Source: Diphasiastrum complanatum
Lineage: Eukaryota > Streptophyta > Lycopodiopsida > Lycopodiales > Lycopodiaceae
Length of the DNA stretch: 64,000 bases
Assembly (NCBI GenBank): GCA_029204225.1
Contig: CM055109.1
Coordinates: forward strand, 41,706,544 to 41,770,543
Direction: 5' to 3'
A program made the translations under genes and the position numbers. The notes under the pieces were generated by a model. It did not search any database and was not told the DNA's origin. It was given only the letters and a program-made list of their open reading frames with translations. Below, piece by piece: positions 33,207-45,600 of the stretch. Numbering within the stretch: position 1 is the first letter of the stretch; the number at the start of each line of letters is the position of its first letter.

Positions 33207-35208
33207 AATTCAAATACTCAAGTTAATTACTAATGATTTAGAAATCTCAAATGTCTGTGTGCAGTTCTCAATTATACTAGTATAACACCATATTCAGATC
33301 CTATCCAAATAATTCTTAAGTTAACCAATAAATATTTCAAAACAAGATCTGTTAACTCTGCAAGTATTTGTTCAACCCAATACTTGATCATATGTCTATG
33401 TTCACCGACTAGGTTAAGTGCACCAAATAACCCTAGTAGCCAGGAATACATAGTAGATCCATACAAGATTAATCGTGCACATATGAGAATAATCTCACTA
33501 TGACCCAGTACATACACATATGTCCTTATCTGGCAGATTCCTCCAAAATTCGCATATGTTACTCTCATATCTCATTGAGAATCTTGTAACTCAGCTACAA
33601 AAGAATTCTATTTCTCTTGAGTAAATAACATATATGGGAAAGCTCCAAAGTAAATAATTTCACAATCAACAGTTTTCCAACCTTCATACTTTTACTAACA
33701 AAATTCCTTCAACTCAATCAACCTACATCAAATCTTAGTATTCAAACCAAGCTTAGGTTGACTTATATAGACATCTTTGGACATAAGGTTAAGATGCAAC
33801 CTTTTATCCCACCTAATCCAATCCATAACAAATTGGTACTTGGCAAAACTGATTAGCGGAATCTAAATTTAATCTTTACCACTATTGTCCATATTCATGA
33901 ATATCTCACAGCTCATTACCCCCAAAACTCTTCTAGTTCCAGATTATTCGAAACAATCCCTATAGAGTTCCTCTATTTCACTCGGATAGTCCAACCTTTG
34001 CCCACATATTGGATTCCTCAAAAGAAATATTTGCAACTGGTTGATCCCATGAAAGTCTTATTCCTACCTCTTCATCTCCCCCTTTTAAAAGAAATTCACA
34101 ATTTCCCTTAAAAAGGTCTTCAAGAGACAATGCATAAGATATTAAAATCAGAAAAAGTCAGTAATGAGTATCCAATACTATTACAAACTGGAATTTCTCC
34201 AAAATCATAAAATATCTTACCGTGGGTGATAGAAATATTAACTCTCAACAACCAACTATCAAATAGAGACAATCATTTGGGTCTAGGAATTCTAAATTCC
34301 ACGAATTTAGTCATTCCTTCACTGAAAACATCATCAGATTATGAGCCATATTCACAACGTTTATATGGAAGTATAATTTCATATAACTATAATCAGTCCT
34401 TCATTACTGGCTTTAGCATTACTCCGTTAAGGTCTATCAATTAAATGCAACTAATGAAAGTGCTCGAATAGAAAATCCATTAAATTTTGGATTTCGGTAA
34501 TTCTTTTACAATATTCAACCAAAGAATCCACATTGTCTAATAAAGAAACAACCTCCATTTAACCATCGTGCCTTACACCATTAGTTAAACTGAATTTCAC
34601 CTGCAACAGGTATCTTGCAAAAAGCTTTGGCTTGTTTATTACAAATGATCAAATTCAATTAGAATGCAATAACAAAACCACAAATACCATTTAACTCAAT
34701 TTACTGGGATCCTTACTCATGAGTCCGATGACACGCGCAGTACCAGGAAATCGAATTTCCAGTTACGGGTTACTTGCTTGGAGAAAATTACCTTGAGAAT
34801 TTGTAGTTTATTATCTGTCCTAAATCCATGGATCGATCACATAGACCTAGCAGTTCGGATGATAAAATTATTCTCCAAATATTCTCCCGCTTAAGGTCGG
34901 AAGAATAGGTTATTCCGTTCTCGAATATCGGCCTAGGTGGATTACTTAAAAATCTCCTTACCGATTCAACCATTGCTTTGCCCACACTTACAAACTTTTG
35001 CAAAGACTTTCACAAATCCGGGCTATGTAAAAAATGAAACCGTTACAAATAGCCATGCCTTTATGGAAAGGCTGAATCACAAAAAGATCCAAGTATATCC
35101 ATGTTAAAAAAAAACATGCCACAAGGGTTTCCCAACCCCTAACAAAAAAACCCTAAACCTCGAATTGGCCGCCACACCTGGATCAAGAAGGCACTCAGTC
35201 GCGACCCT

Positions 35209-35245
<37 letters not shown>

Positions 35246-36674
35246 AGGGATAGGCGCAATCAGGAGATTGGATCGTGCGCCACCTTCCCTCACGGCTTGA
35301 CAAAGAGCTGGAACAGATTTCCATCAATCAATACTGCGAAACAAGCGGGTCAGCAACTTCTTTAATTCTGCCTTTGCTGGAAAATGAACCAATGCTCTGC
35401 TTTATTGCTCCAAACAGGCTTTCCACATCGTTTACAGCCTCACTTCCATCTCATACATCAGTAAGATTAGAAGAAAGAGGCGATGGTGGCCTGCATCGAG
35501 CAACCGCAACCATTGTTCAACTCCAGCCAAGGAAAGAAGTCATGCCTTCCTTTCAACGGCTGCCTCTACTGCTAGAAATCACATAAGTTCTCCTTTTCTG
35601 AGCAGTAACCAGTATATCTGCTCTCATTACCTCTCAACTTTGGGAAGAAAACGGTTCCTACTGACAACCACTTCAGGGTACCAAATAGCTGCAACCGACA
35701 CTTCAGATTTCTGAAAATCAGAACTCATTGACCATTCGCAACAGTTCCAGGTCTGAAGCAGGCAGGTAAGTACCAGGTTGTCCTCAAAGCTACAACAGTT
35801 TCTTTTATACAAATAAAGCTATTGTAAAAACAAGGTCTGAGGAAACAACAGCAACAGGCATGAACCACCCATTCAACGAGTTTTAGCAGAAATCCCCAGG
35901 TCTCAAGAACTCAAAACGAGTCAAAGAGAAGGTCTGCGTGCCTGGTTTATGGTTCCATAAACTGGGTTACATCACTCTTCCAGTCTCCAACTCATACACT
36001 GACTCTAAAGTTTCATTCTGTAAATTTACAGCTTCGCAGAAACAAAGAGAAGATCATGTAAGCCTTTTAACAGGGATAACAATTCCAGAAAAGTGAATGA
36101 TCTGTTACAGTCCTAGCTTTAAGCTCTCCTCAAAATTAAAGAATTAGCATATTAATTCTCCCAATCAATGTTCTCAAACATGCAGATTCACTGGAGCATT
36201 TAAGTGAAGAAAAACTTCTAATCCTCAGCATGGAATTCCTGGAATCGCGTTTCTGCCTTGCATACAGTTCATATCAACCGGAAAAAATTGATTTGCCCGA
36301 ACCAAGTAGACATGATTCAGAACCTTATGGAATTATGCTTGTTATCACAATCCTTAATTCAGCAGAAGCTAGCTATTAGACAAGCAACGGGGTCTATCCA
36401 TGCAGATCATTCTACATCAAATGAAACCTTCCTCAAGCGTCAGAAATTTCAGACTGAATTATCTACAAATTCTCAGCATCTTTATTAAAATTGTAAAAGT
36501 AGAAGAGCACTCTACCACCGAATCTTGGAAAGCATGCTTCAAGCAAGAATTAGATAATCCAGATTCAAACTTCCCTTGAGAAATCAGCACTCCTCCTGAG
36601 ATGTAAATCCAAGTGTTTCAATTCCAATTCGATGTAGAACTTGCCTCCAATCCCATCCAAGACCGCATCTTAGC
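33207..36674. other. Non-coding stretch, possibly the inside of a non-coding LTR element
   Basis: About 3.5 kb with no recognisable protein; open frames are short. It ends at a minus-strand primer site (36675-36690), so it lies where the internal region of a minus-strand LTR element would be, as in large retrotransposon derivatives. A second LTR near 33.2 kb was not recognised. A GA microsatellite lies at 35213-35243. Confidence 0.4.
35213..35243. repeat. (GA)n microsatellite
   Basis: About 15 GA units. Confidence 0.95.
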
Positions 36675-37200
36675 TGGGCTATGATACCAATGTAAAGACC
36701 ACTAGGGAAAACCCCTAAGATGAGGATAGGGAAACACAACAGTAGACATGTAGGAGCAAAACCTCCTAGCCAAACCTAGATCAATCTTGGATCTAGCCCC
36801 CGAGCCATGCCATGTGAAAGCAATAGGAGAAGACAACTACTGGTAGCCTGAACCAAAGTTGTCGACAGGAGAATCCCTACCTCAATCTATAGAGAGTAGA
36901 TTACTGTGCATGAACCCATGCAATCCCCATGCAGTCCATAATAATCCACCATCATGAGTTTAGGCCTCCAACCATTGATTATGACCATATGCACATGAGG
37001 GCCCCAAACCCCTCACAATCATAATTAACTTAAGGGTCGAGGTAGGCCTATTGACCTCTAGCGGGATAAACAATCCGAGATCAGTCGTGGGCATGACACA
37101 AACCTAGTGATGGCACCCATTGATCCAGGAAAGATGGACTTCAGAATCAATGTCCTTATCAGCGATTGTGCCCAACATTAACAAGGAGATATATTCTTAC
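36675..37200 (-). mobile_element. Candidate LTR end with primer binding site
   Basis: The minus strand reads ...CTTTACA then TTGGTATCATAGCCC (36689-36675), a tRNA-Met-type primer site with one mismatch from TTGGTATCAGAGCCC. The LTR should extend right from 36691; its far end was not fixed and the limit given is approximate. It lies within 1 kb upstream of the RIO1 gene. Confidence 0.4.
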
Positions 37201-37641
37201 AAGGAGAGCCAACGACCATCGTGTCCAACAATGGACACCCTGTCCCGATTCAACAATTTGTAGGCATTCACAAAAGCTATTATGAAAGTGAACCTTCAAG
37301 TTGTAGCTATGTTTGGAAATTGAAGCTCTTATCTATTTGTATCCACCTTAGACAATAAGGATAGCGCTTTCTATTTGGGGACTCAACCGGTTTACCTCCA
37401 TATTTTCTTTAGTTGCTTAATTTTTCAATTGGTCTGTTACAATTAACTACCAAATTTCGGTGTGCGGTTCACATGGATTCCAACTTCATCTAGTTTATGT
37501 TTTCTTGTTTTGATTATATCAATTTATCAATATGTTGTCCTTGATAGTCATTAATCTTGTGATTGTGATTGCTCGATTTAGTTTTGGTTGTAAATTTCTG
37601 AGTTTCCAGCGCCTAATTGCTTTGCATAATTGAAATTGTAG

Positions 37642-37930
37642 ATGATGGAGGCTATGAAACCTATGTACGGGGACATTGAGAGGAATCATGATACAACTCT
37701 TTCTGAAGTAGACTCTGCTGCTGAGTTGTTTTTAAAAGAAGAGAAGCATGATGTACGGTCTTTAATTTGTGATGCGGTTGAGATCTTGCAAGTCAATGGG
37801 CAAGGAGATTGCATCGAGGAGCATGAGATTTTTGGAGGGAGCATCGATGAAGATTTTGATAGGGAATCTGATTGTAATGAAGAGGAAGATGAATTGCTTG
37901 GTGCTTTAGATTGGTTGGACCTTTGTGATG
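37642..37930 (+). CDS. RIO1: RIO1 exon 1 (acidic N-terminus)
   Basis: Starts ATGATGGAGG directly after a TTGTAG acceptor, so the 5' UTR is probably spliced. Acid-rich; ends [13 protein letters not shown] in phase 1 at the consensus donor GTGAGT. The ALDWLD motif is typical of plant RIO1 N-termini. An open frame runs past the donor to a stop at 37974. Confidence 0.82.
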
Positions 37931-39598
37931 GTGAGTTTCTTGATAATGTGAAACCTTTTTGGCATCCTACTTAGTTTATAGAGTAATGAGGGTTGTTCAA
38001 ACTTTGTGCTACTAGATGTTTATGATTGCCCAAGTTGACATTACAGTAAGATCCTTTGGTTAGCCATGCACCAATAATATCAGGATTATCAATTACTTGC
38101 ATCCAACATGTGATTAACAAACATCTCAATATTCTTAAATCTTAAAGTTTTGGTCATTTGAATTGTGAGTATGCTATTTTTCACTTTGAAGTTTTCGGGA
38201 ATATAGTGAAGGACAATGTCACTTGGGGCCTTTAACCTATTTGAATCGATTTGTATCTATTCTGGATTCAAATTTCAACAATGTGTCTCTAATATGTTCA
38301 AAAGTTTGAAATTCGCTCCTTTTCTCCAAAATTTGTTCAAAAATTAGAAAAGTTTTAACGGTTTCCTCAACTTGTTCAACAGGAGGTTGATTCAAAAACT
38401 GAACAAAAAGTTTTGAATCGATTAGAATCTTGACTTGATTTTCTTGATTTAAATTGCCTGAGCAGTAACATTAACCCTACTATGCAAATGGATGGAGGAC
38501 CAAGAATGCCAAATAAGAGCATCACAATGAACTGGCAATACAGCATATGAATTTTGCGCATTCAAGTCGATGCCATGCCAAAGTGATAGACCATGAATGT
38601 TTAACCAAGGCTTGAACATGCAGAATATGACTAAAGCTTGCAATTAGAGCTCATGTGCTGCATAGAAAGAGATACCATGCTGTCAGTATAGATAGGAATT
38701 TGATAGGCATAGATGGTACAATAAAGATTATGATGCCCTAAGCCAACCTGAGAGACCAAGAATGCCAATTAGTAGCAACAAGAAGTGGCTGAGGACAGGC
38801 AAAAAACTTGCAATCTAGCCTAGGGAAATGAATGCTCGAGAATAGTGTACAAGGCTCTGAAGATACATACAGATTGTAAGCTAGCTGTATGGACCATGAA
38901 AGCCAAATAGAAACAACAACAAACAATGGAGAATTCTCCAATATAGTGAAAAACAATGGTAGAAACCAACCTTGTGATGTAGAATCAGCAGTACATGGCT
39001 CAGTATACCCAAATAGAGCCCAATGCAAATGTGTGGATCCCTATAAAGAACCTGTTGAAGGATCTCTATTAACCTGGATCTTGACTTAGGGGATGTCTTT
39101 GATCAAAACTAGCTGTCATATCACTGAAAAAAGGACTACGTAGCAATAAAGAATGATGCTAAAACACAAGGTGGAGATAATATAAATGGTGAAATGAGGA
39201 TTGAACGATCTCTTCCATGATATCGATAATAGTGACCATAGTTGCAGCCCTGAATTGCGGTCTGCGATTCGGACCGTGATCTGATTCGTGGTTTGTGAAT
39301 TGCGATTCGCAATTTTTTTGGGGGAAAAATGTGTTTAATATGGGTATCATGAGAGAGATGAAAAGGAGAGGATCATGTTTGTGTGACCAATTCTAATGCC
39401 TCAGGAGATTGCTTAATAAGCACTTGTATAGTGTAGAGAGCAAAAAGAGCATATTCTAAACAAGTGGAACTCATGCAATCTGATATGGCTTGGGCCAGTT
39501 CAGCTAGACTTGAATGCCAGTGCCACTGTGTGCACCACCTTTGGAATGATGCGCCGAACGCTCACATGCCCCAAATCGCCCTCATTTCGCCAAATTAG

Positions 39599-39688
<90 letters not shown>

Positions 39689-42600
39689 CCAGTGCGGGTC
39701 TGCTAACCCGTGGGCTCTGTTGCAATTTCTTTTTTGTTCTGTGAATCGCGATTCGCTGCATCTATTAGTGATATCACAGATGGAAAAGGAAAAAATGATC
39801 TTTTAGGATTCATAAAAGACTAGAAATTCTATAGATGAAACTCAAATGATCCAAATGATGATCCCTAAACTGCATTAGGAGCTGTTTAAGGTTGGAAACA
39901 CAATGATTTGTAGATAAAAAATAGAGGCAGCTGTGAAACTACAAAATTTTGAATGTTTGGCATTCCATCCTTGACTACCCAGAATTTTGACCGTAATATC
40001 TTGTATTCAACGAGTTTCAGAGGAGTCCAAAACTACAATCAAGATTCGAAACTAAAACAGGACCATTTTGTAGTCTGTAGACAACTGGAGCCAAAAGAAG
40101 AAAATCAGTATCATATCCCACCCACACATCAGGATAAAACATATTTAGTCCTAAAAGAGATGAAGATCTAAAGACTATAGAAAGTGATGCTGAATTTCAG
40201 TCTGCAAGAAACTCTCTGATATTAAGTTATGAGAAAATATTAGCTGAACACCTGTAAGGAGAATACAAAATAAGGCACTGGACAATGATTATCATTAGTG
40301 GGATAACAATAATCTCTAGAGGTTTTCATTGTGTATAACCTGAAACTTTTGACTTGAGTGAGCTGACCAAATTTTCAATGTTCAGTGAGCAACCTTAGCT
40401 ATCTGAGCTACCAAGCATCTGATCATTCAACCATTGTTAGTGATGCATTAAGGCCTTCTTATACTTGTCTGAGGGCCTAGAAGATAGGGTTAGAGCTATG
40501 CTTACCTTTAGGTATCCAAGCTGAATAAGGGTGAACCAAGAATGGCATGGTCTCATGTCCAATAACGTGGGAGCCCACATCTAAGGCTTCTATGTGTCTT
40601 ATGGAGAATGTGTTGTTATTATCTGTACATGTATAAATACAGTCATGTTCATATTTAGGACAGAGAATAGTTTTGAATTCGACAGTTTTGAGCTTGACCT
40701 TCAAGAGTAAGGTACCAATCTTCTTGACGATGGTTTGTTTTTATGGCATTGAAACAATTGTGACCAAATTCAAATCATAGTTACATTAGAACTGTGAATA
40801 AAATTTTCATGTCTTTACATTTTGGACTTTGGATTGCAGTTGTGGAATACCATCATCTAGTAGTAGTAAAGTTTTTCAACTCCTCGTACTTCAGAAAAAT
40901 AACCCAACCTATGCTTCTTCAAACCTATGACTTCACCATGCTGTACACTAAAATCAGTTTGGAAGATTTGAAGTTTCGTGTTAATAAGCTAATTTGAGAT
41001 GTTTTTAGCAATAAACTAAAGGACACTCGATGCAAAGCTTTGAAAGTTGAAAAGAGTGCTTTGCATTTTGATTTTTGTTGGCTTAAGAACAAAAATCAAG
41101 ATGTCGACTCAAAGAAAAAAGATTTACTAAAATAGTCGATGCTGAAGACGTTTGTTCTTGGCTGCACTTTCTCTTGGATAACTTGCATATTTCTCTAGGT
41201 GATTCGCTTTTTCAACAGTGTATAGGTATTCCTATGGGTACTAATTGTGGTGTTCATCTAGCTAACTTTTGTCTTTTCTCTTATGAATTCGAATTTATAT
41301 AAAGATTAGTTTCTTGTGGTACTTGTCCCATCTTATTGCATAAATTAACCCATGTTAGAAGATATCCTAAAGACTCATGTGAACTAAATTGTACAATAGT
41401 GATGATAAGTGCAATTTTTTAGACCTTTCTATAAGCTAGGCTAGGTCAGGTTTATTGGTTGATATATTTGATAAAAGGCTGCAGCCTTAATACAGTAACT
41501 TGAACATAATTCGCATGCCTCATATTTGTTCAAATATTTCAGATTATGTTAAATATGGAGTGATCACTTCTCAATTCTACAAGATATCTCGCCTTTGTAC
41601 TAGTAGAGATGCTTTGGTAGACCAATCAAGCAATCTAATCATTTTTTCTCCATAAGGGTTACTTATTTAAGAAAATTATGAGAAAAGTTTGAACTATTTT
41701 AGACTCTTTTGGTTTTATCTTTGCTATTTCAGCTCATAGTTGCACTGCGATTCAGAATCGCTGTCCGAATCGCGATTCGGGATTTTCCCAGAATTGTTCA
41801 GAATCATTTTTTTAAATTTTTTTTTTGGGCAATATGGGTATCAGATGAAAGCTCTAATCAAGAGCATTATTACTGTGTAGTTTGCCGAATGTTTCGGGTA
41901 CAAGATGGTCCAGTTCAGGTGCATTAATCCATGTTGGGTTCTGTCAAGGATAAAAATTCAAAACTAACCTCTAGCCAGTTCGTTACGAACACAGATGGTT
42001 CCAGTGGGACAGAGACAGAGAGCTGTAGAGCAATTGTACCTCGCTTTTTGCTTTGGGGGGCGCTGCCCCCCCCTACAAATGGGGTCCAAATGCGCGCCGA
42101 TAAGGGCCCAATATTTATGCCCCCAAATGTAGGCACATTGCACTCACATCTCCAGTGAAATGATTGCAAAAGTGATCATCATCCATAGAGTTGATAGCCC
42201 AAACTGTAGCATTAACAATTACTGAGAACCAGAGCAAATAACAACCAAATAGCTACTGACTTTTATCTGTTTGTGCCCTATCTACTGCACTTTTGGGAGG
42301 CAAACCGCTGGTTTTGCTCCCTTAAAAAATTTTCAGCCATAAGCTATTTTTTCAAATTATTTATTTATTTATTTTTAACGATTCGCTGTCCGAATCGCGA
42401 ACCCAGCGAATCGTGATTCGCTGCAACTATGTTTAAGCTCTTGGTATATTTAAGATGATTAATAATAGTTTTCAGAAAAGTGGGGAGCTAAGGAGCCCAC
42501 TTTTTTTCTAGTATTTTTTTTTGTCTTTTGTCTTTGTCTCGATAACTCATCTACATATTATGGTCCTTGTTATTTTATTTTATTTTATTTGAATTACCAT

Positions 42601-45600
42601 CATCACTCTTGTTTTTTCTTCTTATTGTTTGTCATTTGCTTCTTAGTCAACACTGGGTCTACCCAAGAGAATCCGGATTCCTTTGAAACTTAATTAGCAA
42701 CTTATGCTTGGGTACCGATGAGACATAAGCAACGCTGTTTGGCTAGAATTTTTTGCTGATCGAATTCTATATTATTGTTTTGATTTAGATCCTTTGACTT
42801 TCTGGATTGCTTGTATATTGTTTCTAAGCTTTACCTTATGACATCACTGATTTCTCTATTTAAATTTGTGAAATTGGATATATTCTTATTTTACAAATAG
42901 ATATATATACAAATAAATTCTTTAGAATTTCCAACATTGTTTCAACATCACCTTGCAAAACGTGCATTTTGAGATTACAAGAAACAGGACCAATTGTGAA
43001 ATCACAATCATTATCCAACAAGAACAAATGACAACAAGCCCGAAACCCTAAACCCTAAATCATGTGAAAAGTTCGAACTATTTTAGACCCTTTTGGTTTT
43101 ATCGTTGGTATTTCAGCTTTTGGTACTTTTAAGATGATTAATAAAAGAGTCCAGAAATGTTTCTTGGGAGCTAATGAGCCCGCTTTGTTTCTAGCATTTT
43201 GTATTTTGTTTTTGTCTTGGTAACTCGTCTACATATTATGGTCCTTGTTTTTTTTTATTTTAGTTTATTTGAATTATTATCATCATTATTATTTTTCCTT
43301 CTTTTTATTGATTGTCATTTGCTTCTTAGTCAACACTGGGTCTACCCAAGAGAATCCGGATTCTTTTGAAACCCAGTTAGCAACTTATGCTTGGGTACTG
43401 ATGAGACATAAGCAATGCTGTTTGGCTAAGATTTTTTGTTTATTGAATTCTATATTATTGTTTTGATTTAGATCCTTTGACTTTTTGGGTTGCTTGTATA
43501 TTGTTTCTAAGCCTTACCTTATGACATGGCTGACTTCTCTATCTAAATTTGTGAAATTGGATATATTGTAATTTCACAAATAGATAATTCTTGCAAGCCC
43601 AACTTTGAAGGTCTGCTCCACTCACCATGAGTTCACTTGTTAATTCTATCAATTTTATCTTGTGCCTTAACCATCAAGAAGAAGGGATCACCTGCAGAAG
43701 AACAAGAAGCTCCAGCCTGCAGGCAAGAAAAATGTCTTCCAAGGTTGTTTAAAGTGGTTCCAAATTCGACAAATAATAGCTCATAATGTATCAGACTTTG
43801 TCTGGATGATACTGCATATTACTGATTGTGGACAACAATGAAAAAGAGGTCAGAACCATCTCATAATGTGCCAAAAATGCTTCCAAGATCGGGTTGTGGC
43901 AACAATGAATATGAATGTATCAGTGAGTAAAACTGGCTCCTCATCTGTCCCAACCAATTGTTCAGCTGCTGTTTGTAGAAAACACGGAGAGTATGATAAA
44001 TTGCTTCTAAATGACTCAGAAGTTGTTTCAAATCTATCCAGATTTGTCAAGGAAGAGGCAACATTGCTAATGAGTGTGAGCTGACGAGGTGTAAATATGT
44101 TCCAACAACTTGTAAAAATGGTCAGGGTAAATTCACTTTAATATGTGTTATCTCGAAATCAGTCCTGATTTGAAAGGTACATGGCACTTTTAAAGTAAGC
44201 TTTTAAGATGACAAAATACCTTCAACTGACCTGGGCTAGCTACCAGATGACATATAGCCAACTACAATCCTAGGTTATTCTTAGATAAGTTATTGAGACA
44301 TAATTTGGTTATGTTGTTGAACAAATAGAAACATATAGAAAAGTAGTCTTCCTGCCTTATTGAGAAAATATTGAGTGAAATGATTGAAGGCTCTCCAAAA
44401 AGCTGAACATGTTGAAATTACAGGCAGCTTGATGAATCAACTTCTGGTACACAAACTGCCGTGAATAACATCTTTGTGCCTGCACAAACAGCAAGAAAAA
44501 AATGACAATGTATTACCTTTGTTTTAGCCTCAAACTAGGGCAAGCAGCCACCTTGCAAAAATTCGTGATACCTGAAGAAAGGTAGGGCGAGCACCCTATA
44601 CAGACAGTAATTGAAGGCTTATGGATTGAGGGCTAGCTCCTTCATTTGCAAGAAAATCTGATCTCTTGAAGTTGATTGGGCAGTAGATCATATGTCCTAG
44701 TACTACAAACAGATCTTTCATAGATTTAGCACCCTTTTTCTGTCAAGTAAATCTGTTATACAAAGCTTATCGAGACCGAACACGTATTCCTTTGAACTAA
44801 AAGCTGTTTTCTGATGGAATCAGAGCTTGCACCATCTTGAAATGTTTAGCTGGTGTATTGTGCGGTAATGTAGAAGTTTGCAAGAAACTTCTCGATTGAG
44901 CAGCAGGTTTACAGGAGAATCCTATATCAAGCTAGTGCTCGCTGAAAAAGTAATTAGTAGTATAAACCTTGAAGGGTTGCATGATTAAATTCTTGTAGTG
45001 CTCCGTGACGAGTTGATCCGCAATTTATTTTCCTGTGTACTTTGTCAACTTTTTATGATTTCCAGCATGATATGTTACTGAAGTTTGAAATTCTTTTTGA
45101 GTACTTTTTCTGATAGTTTCATGAGATTGACTGTGCAGCTCATATCCAAGCTCAGAGAGTTTCAGTGCTTGAGTTTAATTGTGATAAATCATGCAATAAG
45201 TCTATATTGTTTGATAGCATTTTCTTCATTGACTGGCTGCTTTCCAGATTTGCAGTCAAGAGGAACTGGGCAGGGTCTTGCTGCAATCACGGGATCAAGG
45301 ATCTGTCAGAATAGACGACCCAATGCTCATGGTGGTTTACATAATGCACAATTTCTTGCAAGAGGTAGTTTGCAGCCACGCGCGAACAGGCACCAAAAGT
45401 TCATCTCACACATTCATGCTGGTCCATTGTCTGTAAGTGTCTTGCATTTGTTAAAGCTAGGTTTCTGCATGACCGAGGTTAAATTATGGTGTGAGATTGA
45501 ACTTATCAAGAATGATTGATTGTGGGTACATGTTCATAGCTTAAGTTATTGTTGGTTTCGCTAGATTTTTTCTTCAGTCGTTTCTTTGTTTTGGGGTAAT

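Noticed and set aside
33207-36674. Calling a complete non-coding LTR element
   Set aside because: Only one LTR/primer site is recognisable; the partner LTR and target duplication were not found.
37931-37974. Reading RIO1 exon 1 as a complete 110-aa single-exon gene
   Set aside because: The last 14 codons follow a consensus GTGAGT donor, and splicing at it joins in phase with exon 2 and the RIO1 N-terminus.
43850-44084. Overlapping opposed frames as a small gene
   Set aside because: Both strands are open to similar extent and neither shows a domain; insufficient evidence.
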